A stretch of DNA of 64,000 nucleotides, from NCBI RefSeq assembly GCF_003610735.1, contig NZ_RAQM01000012.1:47148-111147 (forward strand), given 5' to 3'. A program made the position numbers and the translations under genes. Position 1 is the stretch's first letter; every line of letters begins with the position of its first letter. A model generated the notes under the pieces. That model made no database searches. It was not told the DNA's origin and saw nothing but the letters and a program-made list of their open reading frames with translations. Below are positions 1 to 11,313 of this stretch, one piece after another. The DNA comes from Tenacibaculum lutimaris. GTDB lineage: Bacteria; Bacteroidota; Bacteroidia; Flavobacteriales; Flavobacteriaceae.

Positions 1-2383
1 CGGCAAGACCTTTACGAGCACCGTGTGTAGAGATAAAGTATTCTAAAATTGATAAACCTTCTTTAAAGTTAGATAAAATCGGGTTTTCAATAATTTCTCC
101 ACCACTAGCTGTCGATTTTTTAGGTTTCGCCATCAGACCACGCATACCTGTTAACTGACGAATCTGCTCTTTCGATCCACGCGCTCCAGAATCTAACATC
201 ATAAATACCGAGTTAAATCCTTGTTGGTCTTCACGTAAACGCTTCATCGATAATTCAGTCAATCGGTTATTGGTAGATCCCCAAACATCAATTACCTGGT
301 TATAACGCTCTTTTTGCGTTAACATACCCATGTTATAGTTCATGATAATACCATCCACTTCTTGATTCGCTTCTGCAATCATAGCGTGTTTCTCTTCTGG
401 AATAATGATATCACCTAATGAGAATGATAAACCACCTTCGAAGGCGTATTTATATCCCATATTTTTAATTTCATCTAAGAATTTTCCAACAGCTGGTATA
501 TCAGTAACTTTTAAAATTCTACTAATTACACCTCTTAATGATTTCTTAGTTAAAACCTCATTAATAAATCCTGCTTCTTCAGGTACAACTTCGTTAAATA
601 AAACTCTACCTACAGTAGTTTCTATAATTCTAACTACGCGTTCTCCATTCTCTACATCTTCTGTACGAACCTTAATACCTGCGTTAAGGTCTACTTTTTC
701 CTCATTTAAAGCAATAATTACTTCTTCTGGAGAGTAGAAAGTTAATCCTTCACCTTTAATTGGTACTTCAGGAGTTGACTTTCTTTCTTTAGTCATATAG
801 TAAAGTCCTAATACCATATCTTGTGATGGTACTGTAATAGGAGCTCCGTTTGCTGGGTTTAAGATGTTGTGAGAACCTAACATTAATAGCTGAGCTTCTA
901 AAATAGCTTCTGGCCCTAATGGTAAGTGAACCGCCATTTGATCCCCATCGAAATCCGCGTTAAATGCCGAACATGCTAATGGGTGTAAACGAATTGCTTT
1001 ACCTTCTATTAATTTTGGTTGGAATGCTTGAATACCTAAACGGTGTAAGGTAGGGGCACGGTTTAATAATACCGGATGTCCTTTAATTACATTTTCTAAG
1101 ATATCCCAAACAACTGGTTCTTTACGATCTATAATTTTCTTTGCAGATTTTACAGTTTTTACAATACCTCTTTCTATTAACTTACGAATAACGAAAGGCT
1201 TGTATAATTCTGCTGCCATATCTTTTGGCAATCCACATTCAAATAATCTTAACTCAGGCCCAACAACAATTACCGAACGTGCAGAGTAATCAACACGCTT
1301 ACCTAATAAGTTTTGACGGAAACGTCCTTGTTTACCTTTTAAACTATCAGATAATGATTTTAATGGTCTGTTAGACTCTGTTTTTACTGCAGATGATTTA
1401 CGTGTGTTATCAAATAATGAATCTACTGATTCTTGTAACATACGTTTTTCGTTACGTAAAATTACTTCTGGTGCCTTAATTTCCATTAATCGCTTTAAAC
1501 GATTGTTACGGATAATTACACGACGGTATAAATCATTTAAATCAGAAGTAGCGAAACGACCTCCATCTAATGGAACTAATGGACGTAATTCTGGTGGAAT
1601 AACCGGAATTACTTTCATAATCATCCACTCTGGATTATTTTCTCTGTTCTTTTGAGAATCTCTGAATGCTTCAACGACATTTAAACGTTTTAATGCTTCG
1701 TTTTTACGTTGTTTAGAAGTTTCAGTATTTGCTTTATGACGTAACTCATAAGATAATTGGTCTAAATCGATTCTTTCTAATAAATCAATTAAACACTCTG
1801 CTCCCATTTTAGCGATAAACTTATTAGGATCAGTATCTTCTAAGTACATATTTTCTTGTGGAAGCGTATCTAAAATATCTAAATACTCTTCTTCTGTTAA
1901 GAAATCCATTTTTTGTAATGGCTCTCCCTCAGCATTTTTAGCAATACCTGGTTGAATTACTACATAACGCTCGTAGTAAATAATCATATCTAACTTCTTA
2001 GATGGTAACCCTAAAAGGTATCCCATTTTGTTAGGTAATGATCTAAAGTACCAAATATGTGCTACTGGTACTACTAAGTTAATATGACCTACTCTATCTC
2101 TACGTACTTTTTTCTCAGTAACTTCAACCCCACAACGGTCACAAACGATACCTTTATATCGAATTCTTTTGTATTTACCACACGCACACTCGTAATCTTT
2201 TACAGGACCAAAGATACGCTCACAAAACAACCCATCTCTTTCTGGTTTATGTGTACGGTAGTTAATAGTTTCTGGTTTTAACACCTCACCTTTAGAAGCC
2301 TCTAAAATAGACTCAGGTGATGCTAAACCTATTGAAATTTTGTTAAACTTCTTAACAGTGTATTTTTCGTTTTTTCTTGCCAT
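1..2383 (-). CDS. rpoC: RNA polymerase beta' subunit (5' part; runs off the left edge)
   Basis: This is the largest catalytic subunit of RNA polymerase. The first 794 codons lie in the window and the C-terminal part is beyond position 1. Translation from the ATG at 2383-2381 begins [16 protein letters not shown]. An N-terminal zinc site (CACG...CDRCG) follows, and the Mg-binding catalytic loop NADFDGDQ is encoded at 938-961. The gene starts 98 nt after rpoB on the same strand, with a hairpin in the gap, so it is the distal gene of the secE-rpoC operon. No frameshift is visible. Identity is not in doubt; only the missing 3' end limits the call. Confidence 0.98.
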   Translation of the reverse strand, partial: MARKNEKYTVKKFNKISIGLASPESILEASKGEVLKPETINYRTHKPERDGLFCERIFGPVKDYECACGKYKRIRYKGIVCDRCGVEVTEKKVRRDRVGHINLVVPVAHIWYFRSLPNKMGYLLGLPSKKLDMIIYYERYVVIQPGIAKNAEGEPLQKMDFLTEEEYLDILDTLPQENMYLEDTDPNKFIAKMGAECLIDLLERIDLDQLSYELRHKANTETSKQRKNEALKRLNVVEAFRDSQKNRENNPEWMIMKVIPVIPPELRPLVPLDGGRFATSDLNDLYRRVIIRNNRLKRLMEIKAPEVILRNEKRMLQESVDSLFDNTRKSSAVKTESNRPLKSLSDSLKGKQGRFRQNLLGKRVDYSARSVIVVGPELRLFECGLPKDMAAELYKPFVIRKLIERGIVKTVKSAKKIIDRKEPVVWDILENVIKGHPVLLNRAPTLHRLGIQAFQPKLIEGKAIRLHPLACSAFNADFDGDQMAVHLPLGPEAILEAQLLMLGSHNILNPANGAPITVPSQDMVLGLYYMTKERKSTPEVPIKGEGLTFYSPEEVIIALNEEKVDLNAGIKVRTEDVENGERVVRIIETTVGRVLFNEVVPEEAGFINEVLTKKSLRGVISRILKVTDIPAVGKFLDEIKNMGYKYAFEGGLSFSLGDIIIPEEKHAMIAEANQEVDGIIMNYNMGMLTQKERYNQVIDVWGSTNNRLTELSMKRLREDQQGFNSVFMMLDSGARGSKEQIRQLTGMRGLMAKPKKSTASGGEIIENPILSNFKEGLSILEYFISTHGARKGLA

Positions 2384-2447
2384 GATAATGGATTCGAATT
2401 AAAAATAAATGTCTTATAATAAGACTGATATTGAAAAAATGATTTGC

Positions 2448-2467
2448 CTCAGAGCTATTGCTCTGAG
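2448..2467 (-). terminator. hairpin between rpoB and rpoC
   Basis: An 8-bp perfect stem (CTCAGAGC / GCTCTGAG) with a 4-nt loop lies just after the rpoB stop. On the minus strand a run of six T follows about 8 nt after the stem. It could be a weak attenuator or a processing site that sets the rpoB:rpoC ratio. It cannot be a full terminator, because rpoC has no other visible promoter in the gap. Confidence 0.5.
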
Positions 2468-2481
2468 ACATTTCACTGTGA

Positions 2482-5400
2482 TTATTCTTCTAACTTAACG
2501 TCTAATCCTAAACCTTTAAGTTCATGCATTAATACGTTAAATGATTCTGGTAAACCTGGCTCTGGCATAGCCTCACCTTTTACAATACTTTCGTAAGTTT
2601 TTGCTCTACCTAATACGTCATCCGACTTAACAGTTAAGATTTCACGTAAGATACTTGATGCACCATATGCTTCAAGTGCCCAAACTTCCATCTCTCCAAA
2701 ACGCTGACCTCCAAACTGAGCTTTACCTCCTAATGGCTGTTGTGTAATTAATGAGTAAGGCCCAATAGAACGCGCGTGCATCTTATCTTCAATCATGTGA
2801 CCTAACTTAATCATATAAATTACCCCTACCGTTGCTGGTTGATCGAAACGCTTACCTGTACCTCCGTCATATAAGTATGTATGACCGAATCTTGGAATTC
2901 CTGCTTCGTCTGTTAATTTGTTAATTTCATCTAAAGAAGCCCCATCGAAAATAGGAGTCGCATATTTTTGACCTAATTTTTGACCTGCCCATCCAAGAAC
3001 AGTTTCATAAATCTGACCAATGTTCATACGCGATGGTACCCCTAATGGGTTTAATACGATATCTACTGGTGTTCCGTCTTCTAAGAAAGGCATATCTTCT
3101 TGACGAACGATACGTGCAACAATACCTTTGTTTCCGTGACGTCCTGCCATCTTATCCCCTACTTTTAATTTACGTTTCTTAGCAACATAAATTTTAGCAA
3201 GTTTTAAGATTCCTGCTGGTAATTCGTCTCCTACAGAAATAGTAAATTTCTCACGACGTAAAACTCCTTGTAAATCGTTTACTTTAATTTTATAGTTATG
3301 AACTAATTCTACAACTAAATCATTTAGCTCCTTATCAGTAGTCCAAGTTCCATTTAAATGTGTAAAGTCTTCAACAGAGTTTAACATTTTTTGCGTGAAC
3401 TTTTTACCTTTTGGTAATACTTCTTCTCCTAAGTCGTTATAAACTCCTTGAGAAGTTTTACCAGATACTAAGTTGAATAATTTTTCAACTAATACATCTT
3501 TTAACTCTTCAAACTTAGATACGTAAGATGCTTCTAAAGCAGCGATAGCTTCTTTATCACGAGCACGCTTATTCTTATCTTTTACTGCACGTTTGAATAA
3601 TTTTTTGTTGATTACAACACCTCTTAATGATGGAGAAGCTTTTAATGATGCATCTTTTACATCACCTGCTTTATCACCAAAGATAGCACGTAATAACTTT
3701 TCTTCTGGAGTTGGATCAGATTCTCCTTTTGGTGTAATCTTACCAATTAAGATGTCACCAGGATTTACCTCTGCTCCGATACGAATCATACCGTTTTCAT
3801 CTAAGTCTTTAGTAGCCTCTTCTGAAACGTTAGGAATATCGTTTGTTAACTCCTCTGCTCCTAACTTCGTATCACGAACATCTAATGAATACTCATCGAT
3901 GTGGATAGAAGTAAAGATATCTTCACGAACAACTTTTTCAGAAATCACAATCGCATCCTCGAAGTTATACCCTTTCCAAGGCATAAAGGCTACTTTCATG
4001 TTTCTACCTAAAGCTAATTCTCCTTTTTGTGTTGCATAACCTTCACAAAGTACTTGTCCTTCCTCAACTCTATCACCTACTTTTACGATTGGTTTTAGGT
4101 TGATGTTCGTACCTTGGTTGGTTTTTCTAAATTTAATTAAGTCGTAAGACACTTCATCAGAATCAAAGCTTACCATTCGCTCTTCTTCTGTTCTGTCGTA
4201 CTTAATTGTAATTTTGTTGGCATCTACATATTCAACAACTCCTGCTCCTTCAGCATTGATTAAGATACGAGAGTCTTTTGCAACTCTACGCTCTAAACCA
4301 GTACCTACGATTGGAGATTCTGGACGTAATAATGGAACTGCTTGACGCATCATGTTCGATCCCATTAACGCACGGTTCGCATCATCATGCTCTAAGAAAG
4401 GAATTAACGATGCTGAAATCGAAGCGATTTGGTTAGGCGCAACGTCCATATAGTTAATTGCTTCAGGACTTTCTACTGGGAAATCTCCTTCTTCACGAGC
4501 AATAACTCTGTCTCCTTCAATCTTACCATCTTTTGCAACTGGTAAGTTAGATTGAGCAATCTTCATTCCTTCTTCCTCCTCTGCACTTAAATAAATAGGC
4601 TCTTCAGAAGAAACTGAACCATTTTCTACTTTCTTATACGGAGTTTCAATGAATCCCATATTGTTTACTTTAGCATATACAGCTAAAGAAGAAATAAGTC
4701 CAATGTTTGGTCCTTCAGGTGTTTCAATCGGACATAAACGACCATAGTGTGTATAGTGAACGTCACGAACCTCGAAACCTGCTCTTTCACGTGATAAACC
4801 TCCAGGTCCTAATGCCGATAAACGACGCTTGTGAGTAATCTCTGCTAATGGGTTGGTTTGATCCATGAACTGAGATAACTGGTTGGTACCAAAGAAAGAG
4901 TTAATTACTGATGATAAAGTCTTAGCATTAATTAAGTCGATTGGAGTAAATACTTCGTTATCACGAACATTCATTCTTTCACGAATTGTACGTGCCATAC
5001 GAGCTAAACCTACACCAAATTGACCTGCTAATTGTTCACCAACAGTTCTAACACGACGGTTAGATAAGTGATCGATATCATCTACTTCAGCTTTTGAATT
5101 GATTAACTCAATTAAATACTTAATGATGGTAATGATATCGTTCTTTGTTAATACTTTCTGATCTAAATCTTCGTTTAACTGAAGTTTAGTATTCATTCTA
5201 AAACGTCCTACTTCACCTAAGCTATAACGTTGTTCTGAGAAGAATAACTTTTCAATAATTCCTCTTGCAGTTTCCTCGTCTGGCGGTTCAGCATTACGTA
5301 ATTGTCTATATATATGCTCTACAGCCTCTTTTTCAGAGTTTGTAGGGTCTTTTTGTAATGTATTATGGATGATTGCGTAATCTGCTTGCTGATTATCTTC

Positions 5401-6291
5401 TTTGTGTAATAAGATAGTTTTTGCTCCAGATTCGATTATCTCATCTATATGTTCTTTTTCAATAATGGTATCACGGTCAAAAATAATTTCGTTACGCTCA
5501 ATCGACACTACTTCTCCTGTATCCTCATCAACGAAATCTTCGTGCCAAGTTTTTAAAACTCTCGCAGCTAATTTGCGTCCTAATACCTTCTTTAATCCAG
5601 CTTTTGAAACTTTTACTTCTTCAGCTAAATCAAAAATTTCTAATATATCTTTATCTCTTTCAAAACCGATGGCTCTGAATAATGTTGTTACTGGTAATTT
5701 CTTCTTTCTATCAATATAAGCATACATTACTTGATTGATATCGGTAGCAAATTCTATCCAAGAACCTTTAAATGGAATTACTCTTGCTGAGTATAATTTA
5801 GTTCCGTTTGCGTGGAAAGATTGCCCAAAGAATACACCTGGTGAACGGTGTAATTGTGATACTACAACTCTTTCTGCTCCATTAATAATGAAAGTTCCAG
5901 AGTTAGTCATATAAGGAATTGTACCTAAGTATACATCTTGAACTATCGTTTCAAAATCTTCGTGTTCAGGATCGGTACAATATAATTTTAAACGTGCTTT
6001 TAAAGGTACACTGTAAGTTAAACCACGCTCGATACATTCTTGAATGCTATATCTTGGTGGATCTACAAAGTAGTCTAAAAATTCTAGTACAAATTGATTA
6101 CGTGTATCGGTAATCGGGAAGTTATCCATAAAGGTTTTGTACAAACCTTCTTCTCCTCGTTCTTCTGCTTTAGTTTGCAATTGGAAAAAATCTTGGAATG
6201 ATTTCACCTGAATATCTAAAAAATCTGGATAATCAGTTCCTAACTGCGAAGACGCGAAGTTAATTCTTTCAGTAGTATTTATCGTTGCCAA
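2482..6291 (-). CDS. rpoB: RNA polymerase beta subunit
   Basis: The catalytic beta subunit is complete at 1269 aa, the usual Bacteroidetes length. The rifampicin-binding region is recognisable ([16 protein letters not shown], then [13 protein letters not shown]) and carries the wild-type, drug-sensitive residues at the classical resistance positions. Further conserved blocks are [12 protein letters not shown] and GYNFEDAI, and near the C-terminus [19 protein letters not shown], which contacts beta'. The start [14 protein letters not shown] is typical for flavobacteria. It lies between rplL (235-nt gap containing a long hairpin) and rpoC. Confidence 0.99.
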   Translation of the reverse strand: MATINTTERINFASSQLGTDYPDFLDIQVKSFQDFFQLQTKAEERGEEGLYKTFMDNFPITDTRNQFVLEFLDYFVDPPRYSIQECIERGLTYSVPLKARLKLYCTDPEHEDFETIVQDVYLGTIPYMTNSGTFIINGAERVVVSQLHRSPGVFFGQSFHANGTKLYSARVIPFKGSWIEFATDINQVMYAYIDRKKKLPVTTLFRAIGFERDKDILEIFDLAEEVKVSKAGLKKVLGRKLAARVLKTWHEDFVDEDTGEVVSIERNEIIFDRDTIIEKEHIDEIIESGAKTILLHKEDNQQADYAIIHNTLQKDPTNSEKEAVEHIYRQLRNAEPPDEETARGIIEKLFFSEQRYSLGEVGRFRMNTKLQLNEDLDQKVLTKNDIITIIKYLIELINSKAEVDDIDHLSNRRVRTVGEQLAGQFGVGLARMARTIRERMNVRDNEVFTPIDLINAKTLSSVINSFFGTNQLSQFMDQTNPLAEITHKRRLSALGPGGLSRERAGFEVRDVHYTHYGRLCPIETPEGPNIGLISSLAVYAKVNNMGFIETPYKKVENGSVSSEEPIYLSAEEEEGMKIAQSNLPVAKDGKIEGDRVIAREEGDFPVESPEAINYMDVAPNQIASISASLIPFLEHDDANRALMGSNMMRQAVPLLRPESPIVGTGLERRVAKDSRILINAEGAGVVEYVDANKITIKYDRTEEERMVSFDSDEVSYDLIKFRKTNQGTNINLKPIVKVGDRVEEGQVLCEGYATQKGELALGRNMKVAFMPWKGYNFEDAIVISEKVVREDIFTSIHIDEYSLDVRDTKLGAEELTNDIPNVSEEATKDLDENGMIRIGAEVNPGDILIGKITPKGESDPTPEEKLLRAIFGDKAGDVKDASLKASPSLRGVVINKKLFKRAVKDKNKRARDKEAIAALEASYVSKFEELKDVLVEKLFNLVSGKTSQGVYNDLGEEVLPKGKKFTQKMLNSVEDFTHLNGTWTTDKELNDLVVELVHNYKIKVNDLQGVLRREKFTISVGDELPAGILKLAKIYVAKKRKLKVGDKMAGRHGNKGIVARIVRQEDMPFLEDGTPVDIVLNPLGVPSRMNIGQIYETVLGWAGQKLGQKYATPIFDGASLDEINKLTDEAGIPRFGHTYLYDGGTGKRFDQPATVGVIYMIKLGHMIEDKMHARSIGPYSLITQQPLGGKAQFGGQRFGEMEVWALEAYGASSILREILTVKSDDVLGRAKTYESIVKGEAMPEPGLPESFNVLMHELKGLGLDVKLEE

Positions 6292-6450
6292 AAGAGATGC
6301 TATTTTTAATTAAAAATATTATTTTTGAAACTTAACCGTTTCAATACTGCAATTTTAATTGCTTTTACTGATTAAAAATCAGCACTTTATAATCGTAAAA
6401 TCACAATGAAAATTATTGTGAAAAATAAAGAACGAATATATACACAAAAT

Positions 6451-6489
6451 GGTTTAGGCCTAAAAACATGTGTTTTTAGTACCTAAACC
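6451..6489 (-). promoter_or_regulatory. long hairpin in the rplL-rpoB gap
   Basis: Two stacked helices, GGTTTAGG/CCTAAACC (8 bp) and TAAAAACA/TGTTTTTA (8 bp), are separated by a small asymmetric internal loop. No strong T-run follows on the minus strand. The position, between the L7/L12 and beta genes, matches the attenuator or RNase III site that lowers rpoBC relative to ribosomal protein genes in other bacteria. That function is inferred here. Confidence 0.5.
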
Positions 6490-6526
6490 TTAATTGTTTT
6501 TCCCCGTTTTAAATCGGGAGTATAGC

Positions 6527-6901
6527 TTACTTAAGCTCTACCTCAGCTCCTGCTTCTTCTAAAGATTTTTTAAGACCTTCTGCCTCATCTTTAGATATAG
6601 CTTCTTTTACTGGTGCTGGTGCGCTATCAACGATTTCTTTAGCTTCTTTTAATCCTAATCCAGTTAATTCTTTAACTAACTTTACAACTGCTAATTTAGA
6701 ACCTCCTGCTGCTTTTAAGATAACGTCAAATTCAGTTTTTTCTTCAGCTGCATCTCCACCACCTGCTGCTGGACCTGCTACTGCTACAGCTGCTGCTGCT
6801 GGCTCAATACCATACTCTTCTTTTAAAATATCAGCTAATTCATTAACTTCTTTTACTGTTAAGTTAACTAATTGTTCTGCGAAATCTTTTAAATCTGCCA
6901 T
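6527..6901 (-). CDS. rplL: 50S ribosomal protein L7/L12
   Basis: This is the acidic stalk protein of the large subunit, which recruits translation GTPases. It has 124 aa. The N-terminal dimerisation part ([16 protein letters not shown]) is followed by an Ala/Gly-rich hinge at about residues 36-52. The C-terminal factor-binding domain contains the conserved stretch [20 protein letters not shown]. It lies 49 nt after rplJ in the same operon, and its product binds L10. Complete, with nothing odd. Confidence 0.98.
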   Translation of the reverse strand: MADLKDFAEQLVNLTVKEVNELADILKEEYGIEPAAAAVAVAGPAAGGGDAAEEKTEFDVILKAAGGSKLAVVKLVKELTGLGLKEAKEIVDSAPAPVKEAISKDEAEGLKKSLEEAGAEVELK

Positions 6902-6950
6902 TTTAATTGTTTTTAAAAATTTTATTATTTTAGTTTATTAGTGCGCGAAA

Positions 6951-7466
6951 TTATTTTTCTGATAATGTCTTTAAGATACCTGATAACTTACCACCACCTG
7001 ATTGTAATGCTGAAACAACATTCTTAGCAGGAGATTGTAATAAGGTAATAATATCTCCAATAAGTTCTTCTCTAGACTTGATGTTAACAAGAGCGTCTAA
7101 TTGGTCATCTCCAACATAAACTGCTTCTTCAACATACGCTCCTTTTAATAAAGGCTTGTCTGATTTTTTTCTGAACTCTTTGATAACTTTTGCTGGTGCG
7201 TTTGCAGCCTCAGCAATTAACATTGAAGTATTACCTTTTAATACATCTGGTAACTCTCCGAAATCTTTATCAGAAGCTTCCATTGCTTTAGAAAGCAATG
7301 TATTTTTAACAACAGCCAATTGTACGTTAGCTTTAAAACAAGCTCTACGTAAGTTAGATGTAGTAGCTGCATCTAAACCAGAAATATCTGCTAAATAGAT
7401 TGTGCTAGTATCTGCTAATTGTGCTGTTAAATCTTGTATTACTTGTGATTTTTCCTCTCTAGTCAT
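6951..7466 (-). CDS. rplJ: 50S ribosomal protein L10
   Basis: L10 is the base of the L7/L12 stalk. It has 171 aa, starts MTREEKSQVIQDLTAQL and includes the typical NLRR and VVKNTLL segments. It sits between rplA (21-nt gap) and rplL (49-nt gap). In other bacteria L10 represses its own mRNA. The gap before it is too short for the extended leader found in E. coli, so any autoregulatory site here would have to lie inside rplA. Confidence 0.98.
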   Translation of the reverse strand: MTREEKSQVIQDLTAQLADTSTIYLADISGLDAATTSNLRRACFKANVQLAVVKNTLLSKAMEASDKDFGELPDVLKGNTSMLIAEAANAPAKVIKEFRKKSDKPLLKGAYVEEAVYVGDDQLDALVNIKSREELIGDIITLLQSPAKNVVSALQSGGGKLSGILKTLSEK

Positions 7467-7487
7467 AATTAAAAAGTTTTAACTGCC

Positions 7488-8180
7488 TTACGATACTGTT
7501 TTAACATCTACAGCAACACTAGGGCTCATAGTAGAAGAGATAAAGATGCTCTTAATATAAGTTCCTTTAGCCGCTGTTGGCTTTAATTTAATTAATGTTT
7601 GAATTAACTCGTTTGCATTTTCTGTAATCTTAGCTGCATCAAAAGATGCTTTTCCGATTGCAGCGTGTACAATACCAGTTTTATCTACTTTAAAGTCGAT
7701 TTTACCAGCTTTTACTTCTTGTACTGCTTTTGCAACATCCATAGTTACTGTACCTGTTTTTGGGTTTGGCATTAAACCACGAGGACCTAATACACGTCCT
7801 AAAGGACCTAATTTACCCATTACTGAAGGCATAGTAATAATAACGTCAACATCAGTCCATCCTCCTTTAATCTTTTGAAGGTATTCATCTAATCCAACAT
7901 AATCAGCACCAGCTTCTTTAGCTTCTGCTTCTTTATCTGGAGTAACTAATGCTAAAACTTTAACATCTTTACCAGTTCCGTGAGGTAATGTTACAACTCC
8001 ACGTACCATTTGGTTAGCTTTACGAGGATCTACTCCTAAACGCACTGCTAAGTCTACAGATGCATCAAATTTTACGTTTGTAATTTCTTTAACTAAAGCT
8101 GATGCTTCACTTAAATTATAAACTTTAGAGCTATCTACTTTAGCACGAGCCTCTTTTTGTTTTTTAGTCAATCTTGCCAT
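7488..8180 (-). CDS. rplA: 50S ribosomal protein L1
   Basis: L1 is the mobile stalk protein that helps release deacylated tRNA. It has 230 aa and starts [18 protein letters not shown]. It carries the family signature around [14 protein letters not shown], which contacts rRNA. It follows rplK by 20 nt and precedes rplJ by 21 nt, the standard order. In other bacteria L1 is a translational repressor of the rplKA mRNA. No matching leader structure was identified here. Confidence 0.98.
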   Translation of the reverse strand: MARLTKKQKEARAKVDSSKVYNLSEASALVKEITNVKFDASVDLAVRLGVDPRKANQMVRGVVTLPHGTGKDVKVLALVTPDKEAEAKEAGADYVGLDEYLQKIKGGWTDVDVIITMPSVMGKLGPLGRVLGPRGLMPNPKTGTVTMDVAKAVQEVKAGKIDFKVDKTGIVHAAIGKASFDAAKITENANELIQTLIKLKPTAAKGTYIKSIFISSTMSPSVAVDVKTVS

Positions 8181-8200
8181 TTTCTAAATCTCTTTTAAGT

Positions 8201-8638
8201 TTATGCAGGAGCATCACCTGTTACTGTTAATCCCATAGAACGAGCTGTTCCAGCAATCATTCTCATTGCAGACTCAACTTCAAAGGCATTCATATCTGCC
8301 ATTTTGTCTTCTGCAATTCCACGAATTTGATCCCAAGAAACGCTTGCTACTTTCTTTCTATTAGGCTCACCTGAACCTTTCTTAATTTTGGCCGCTTCTA
8401 ATAATTGTACCGCAGCTGGTGGAGTTTTTACAACAAACTCGAAAGATTTGTCTGTATAAACTGTAATAACAACAGGTAATACTTTACCTTGTTTGTCCTG
8501 TGTACGAGCATTAAACTGCTTACAGAACTCCATGATGTTAACACCGGCAGCACCTAAAGCGGGTCCAACTGGTGGCGACGGATTCGCTGCACCTCCCCTA
8601 ACTTGTAGTTTTACTAATTTACTTACTTCTTTTGCCAT
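8201..8638 (-). CDS. rplK: 50S ribosomal protein L11
   Basis: L11 forms the GTPase-associated centre with the L10/L12 stalk. It has 145 aa and starts [20 protein letters not shown]. The proline-rich hinge [16 protein letters not shown] is the hallmark of the family and of the thiopeptide-binding site. It is preceded by nusG (64-nt gap) and followed by rplA. Complete and ordinary. Confidence 0.98.
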   Translation of the reverse strand: MAKEVSKLVKLQVRGGAANPSPPVGPALGAAGVNIMEFCKQFNARTQDKQGKVLPVVITVYTDKSFEFVVKTPPAAVQLLEAAKIKKGSGEPNRKKVASVSWDQIRGIAEDKMADMNAFEVESAMRMIAGTARSMGLTVTGDAPA

Positions 8639-8702
8639 TGTTTAAGATTTAACGATGTGTTTAAATTGGAAGCCTAAACACATCAAAATATAGGTGTAAC
8701 AA

Positions 8703-9254
8703 TTATATTTTCTCTACTTGCATGTAATTTAGTTCTAATGGAGTTTTTCTTCCGAAAATCTTTACCATTACCTCTAATTTACGCTTTTCTTCATTAACCT
8801 TCTCAACCGTTCCATCGAATCCATTGAAAGGTCCGTCAATTACTTTTACAGTCTCACCAACTGAGTAAGGAATTGCAACGTTTTCATCTTTAACAGAAAG
8901 TTCATCAACCTTACCTAACATTCTGTTTACTTCTGACTTACGCATTGGAACTGGATCACCTCCTTTTGTTTCACCTAAAAAACCAATAACTCCTGTTACT
9001 GATTTAATAACGTGAGGAACCTCACCTGCTAAATTAGCTTCTACCATTACATAACCAGGAAAGTAAACTCTCTCTCTGTTTATCTTCTTTCCGTTTCGTA
9101 CTTGAATAACTTTTTCAGTTGGAACGATTACTTGGTTTACATAATCAGACAACCCATGACGTGCTATTTCAGTTTCGATATAAGATTTAACCTTATTTTC
9201 TTGACCTCCAATAGCTCTCACAACATACCATTTCATCACCGAATCAGCCATCAT
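8703..9254 (-). CDS. nusG: transcription termination/antitermination factor NusG
   Basis: NusG is the universal RNA polymerase processivity factor. It binds the beta' clamp and couples to the ribosome or Rho. It has 183 aa. The N-terminal NGN domain (MKWYVVRAIGGQENKVKSYIE) is followed by a KOW domain near the C-terminus (VKVIDGPFNGFDGTVEKV). Two Met codons stand next to each other at the start. The first overlaps the last base of secE by 1 nt, which suggests translational coupling. It belongs to the secE-rpoC operon. Confidence 0.98.
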   Translation of the reverse strand: MMADSVMKWYVVRAIGGQENKVKSYIETEIARHGLSDYVNQVIVPTEKVIQVRNGKKINRERVYFPGYVMVEANLAGEVPHVIKSVTGVIGFLGETKGGDPVPMRKSEVNRMLGKVDELSVKDENVAIPYSVGETVKVIDGPFNGFDGTVEKVNEEKRKLEVMVKIFGRKTPLELNYMQVEKI

Positions 9255-9445
9255 TAAAAAATTTTAAAGAAGTTATCTAACCCTGTTTGAAAAACTTTAT
9301 CTATACCTGCTACTGCTAAAGCAAAAACAATAGTAAATACTGCTACTACAACTGTAGACTTTTGAGCCTCTTCACGAGATATCCAAGTCATATTGGTATT
9401 TAATTCTTCAAAAGAATCTTTAATATATTGTACAAAGTTACTCAT
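9254..9445 (-). CDS. secE: preprotein translocase subunit SecE
   Basis: This small SecYEG subunit has 63 aa. It is the single-membrane-span form found outside the Enterobacteria. The amphipathic N-terminal helix contains the conserved SFEELNTNMTWISREEA, and one transmembrane segment spans about residues 31-49. It is directly upstream of nusG, with a 1-nt overlap, and 54 nt downstream of tRNA-Trp, the canonical arrangement. Confidence 0.97.
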   Translation of the reverse strand: MSNFVQYIKDSFEELNTNMTWISREEAQKSTVVVAVFTIVFALAVAGIDKVFQTGLDNFFKIF

Positions 9446-9499
9446 ATTTTATCCTTTTAACGAGTTGCAGTAAAACTACAACTCGTTTTTAATTTTTGC

Positions 9500-9572
9500 A
9501 CGGGTTGAGAGACTCGAACTCCCGACACCTGGTTTTGGAGACCAGTGCTCTACCAACTGAGCTAAACCCGTA
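9500..9572 (-). tRNA. tRNA-Trp (CCA)
   Basis: A 73-nt cloverleaf on the minus strand. The acceptor stem ACGGGTT pairs with AACCCGT, the D arm is GCTC...GAGC, the anticodon stem is CTGGT/ACCAG with loop CTCCAAA (anticodon CCA), the T loop is TTCGAGT and the discriminator is G. The 3' CCA tail is not encoded. It lies between tuf and secE, as in many Gram-negative bacteria. Confidence 0.96.
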
Positions 9573-9593
9573 TTTATAAAGGAGCCTCACTAA

Positions 9594-9610
9594 TAAGGAG
9601 ACTCCTTATA
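9594..9610 (-). promoter_or_regulatory. small hairpin between tuf and tRNA-Trp
   Basis: A 7-bp stem (ATAAGGA/TCCTTAT) has a 3-nt loop. A second copy of the left arm about 16 nt away allows an alternative pairing. It may act as a processing or attenuation site between tuf and the tRNA-Trp/secE part of the transcript. This is inferred from position only. Confidence 0.35.
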
Positions 9611-9629
9611 ATTTATAATTAAACTATAA

Positions 9630-10817
9630 TTAGTCTAAAATTTCAGTTACCTGACCAGCTCCTACTGTTCTACCTCCTTCACGGATAGCGAACTGTAAAC
9701 CAACGTTTAATGCGATTGGTTGGATTAAGTCTACAGTGATAGTTAAGTTATCACCAGGCATTACCATCTCTACTCCTTCTGGTAAGTTGATGTTACCAGT
9801 TACGTCAGTTGTACGTACGTAGAACTGTGGACGGTAGTTGTTGTGGAATGGAGTGTGACGTCCACCTTCTTCTTTCTTTAAGATATACACCTCAGCTTTA
9901 AACTTAGCGTGTGGAGTAATAGAACCTGGCTTACAGATTACCATACCTCTCTTAATATCTTCTTTAGCAATACCTCTTAATAAGATACCAGCGTTATCTC
10001 CAGCTTCTCCTCTATCTAAGATTTGACGGAACATTTCAATACCAGTTACAGTAGAAGTTAATTTCTCATCTCCCATACCGATGATCTCTACAGGATCTCC
10101 TGTGTTGATGATACCAGTTTCGATACGTCCTGTTGCTACAGTACCACGACCAGTAATAGAGAATACATCTTCGATTGGCATTAAGAATGGCTTTTCAGTA
10201 TCTCTTGGTGGCTCTTCAATCCAAGTATCAACAGCTTCCATTAATTCTAATACTGTATCAACCCACTTTTGCTCTCCGTTTAATGCACCTAAAGCAGAAC
10301 CAGCGATAACAGGACCATTATCTCCATCATAGTCATAGAAAGATAATAAATCTCTTACTTCCATTTCTACTAATTCTAATAACTCCTCATCATCAACCAT
10401 ATCAACTTTGTTTAAGAAAACAACGATACGTGGAATACCTACCTGACGACCTAATAAGATGTGCTCACGAGTTTGTGGCATTGGACCATCTGTAGCAGCT
10501 ACTACTAAGATAGCACCATCCATTTGTGCAGCACCAGTTACCATGTTCTTTACGTAATCGGCGTGACCTGGACAGTCAACGTGTGCGTAGTGACGGTTTG
10601 CTGTTGCATACTCTACGTGAGAAGAGTTAATTGTGATACCTCTTTCTTTTTCTTCTGGAGCGTTATCGATTTGATCAAAAGCTCTCTGCTCAGAAAATCC
10701 AGCATCTGCTAATACTTTAGTAATTGCAGCAGTTAAAGTAGTTTTACCGTGATCTACGTGACCAATAGTACCTACGTTTAAGTGCGGTTTCGAACGATCA
10801 TAAGTTCCTTTTGCCAT
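9630..10817 (-). CDS. tuf: elongation factor Tu
   Basis: This GTPase delivers aminoacyl-tRNA to the ribosome. It has 395 aa and starts [27 protein letters not shown]. The G1 P-loop is GHVDHGKT, followed by DCPGHADY (G3) and NKVDMVDD (G4). The C-terminal beta-barrel domains end [15 protein letters not shown]. It follows tRNA-Thr(GGT) and precedes tRNA-Trp, the same neighbourhood as tufB of E. coli. No second tuf copy is in the window. Confidence 0.99.
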   Translation of the reverse strand: MAKGTYDRSKPHLNVGTIGHVDHGKTTLTAAITKVLADAGFSEQRAFDQIDNAPEEKERGITINSSHVEYATANRHYAHVDCPGHADYVKNMVTGAAQMDGAILVVAATDGPMPQTREHILLGRQVGIPRIVVFLNKVDMVDDEELLELVEMEVRDLLSFYDYDGDNGPVIAGSALGALNGEQKWVDTVLELMEAVDTWIEEPPRDTEKPFLMPIEDVFSITGRGTVATGRIETGIINTGDPVEIIGMGDEKLTSTVTGIEMFRQILDRGEAGDNAGILLRGIAKEDIKRGMVICKPGSITPHAKFKAEVYILKKEEGGRHTPFHNNYRPQFYVRTTDVTGNINLPEGVEMVMPGDNLTITVDLIQPIALNVGLQFAIREGGRTVGAGQVTEILD

Positions 10818-10892
10818 GATTATTAATTTTAATTCTTAGTTAAATATATTTAGTGTTATTTTTAAACTCTTGTCAAATAAACTCTAAAATAG

Positions 10893-10965
10893 AGCCAACA
10901 ACGGGATTTGAACCCGTGACCTCATCCCTACCAAGGATGCGCTCTACCAACTGAGCTATGTCGGC
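10893..10965 (-). tRNA. tRNA-Thr (GGT)
   Basis: A 73-nt cloverleaf. The acceptor stem GCCGACA pairs with TGTTGGC with one G-U pair. The anticodon stem CATCC/GGATG carries loop TTGGTAG (anticodon GGT). The discriminator is U and CCA is not encoded. It is the last of four tandem tRNA genes before tuf. Confidence 0.96.
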
Positions 10966-10976
10966 AACGAATTTAG

Positions 10977-11049
10977 AGCGGGAGACCGGGTTCGAACCGG
11001 CGACATTCAGCTTGGAAGGCTGACGCTCTACCAACTGAGCTACTCCCGC
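10977..11049 (-). tRNA. tRNA-Gly (TCC)
   Basis: A 73-nt cloverleaf. The acceptor stem is GCGGGAG/CTCCCGC. The anticodon stem TCAGC/GCTGA carries loop CTTCCAA (anticodon TCC). The discriminator is U, as expected for tRNA-Gly, and CCA is not encoded. It lies 11 nt from tRNA-Thr(GGT). Confidence 0.96.
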
Positions 11050-11073
11050 AATTTTGCTTGTTTAAGATTTTAG

Positions 11074-11156
11074 TGGGGAGAGCAGGATTCGAACCTGCGA
11101 AGTCGTAAGACAACGGAGTTACAGTCCGTCCCATTTGGCCGCTCTGGAATCTCCCC
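11074..11156 (-). tRNA. tRNA-Tyr (GTA)
   Basis: An 83-nt class II tRNA with a long variable arm. The acceptor stem is GGGGAGA/TCTCCCC. The anticodon stem ACGGA/TCCGT carries loop CTGTAAC (anticodon GTA). The discriminator is A and CCA is not encoded. Confidence 0.96.
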
Positions 11157-11199
11157 AATAATCTTAAATCAAAATTTTAATGAACTTTTGTTCTTTTAG

Positions 11200-11273
11200 A
11201 GCCGATGGAGGGACTCGAACCCACGACCTGCTGATTACAAATCAGCTGCTCTAGCCAGCTGAGCTACATCGGC
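11200..11273 (-). tRNA. tRNA-Thr (TGT)
   Basis: A 74-nt cloverleaf. The acceptor stem is GCCGATG/CATCGGC. The anticodon stem GCTGA/TCAGC carries loop TTTGTAA (anticodon TGT). The discriminator is U and CCA is not encoded. It is the first gene of the tRNA-tuf transcript. Confidence 0.96.
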
Positions 11274-11313
11274 AATTGTTATAAAAAAACAATCCGCTAT
11301 TTCTAACGGACTG

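Noticed and set aside
3593..4039. 148-codon plus-strand ORF opposite rpoB, and other long ORFs opposite rpoB and tuf
   Set aside because: They are shadows of highly expressed genes on the minus strand with no family or start signal.
10973..11158. 61-codon minus-strand ORF
   Set aside because: It lies entirely over tRNA-Gly and tRNA-Tyr and has no protein family.
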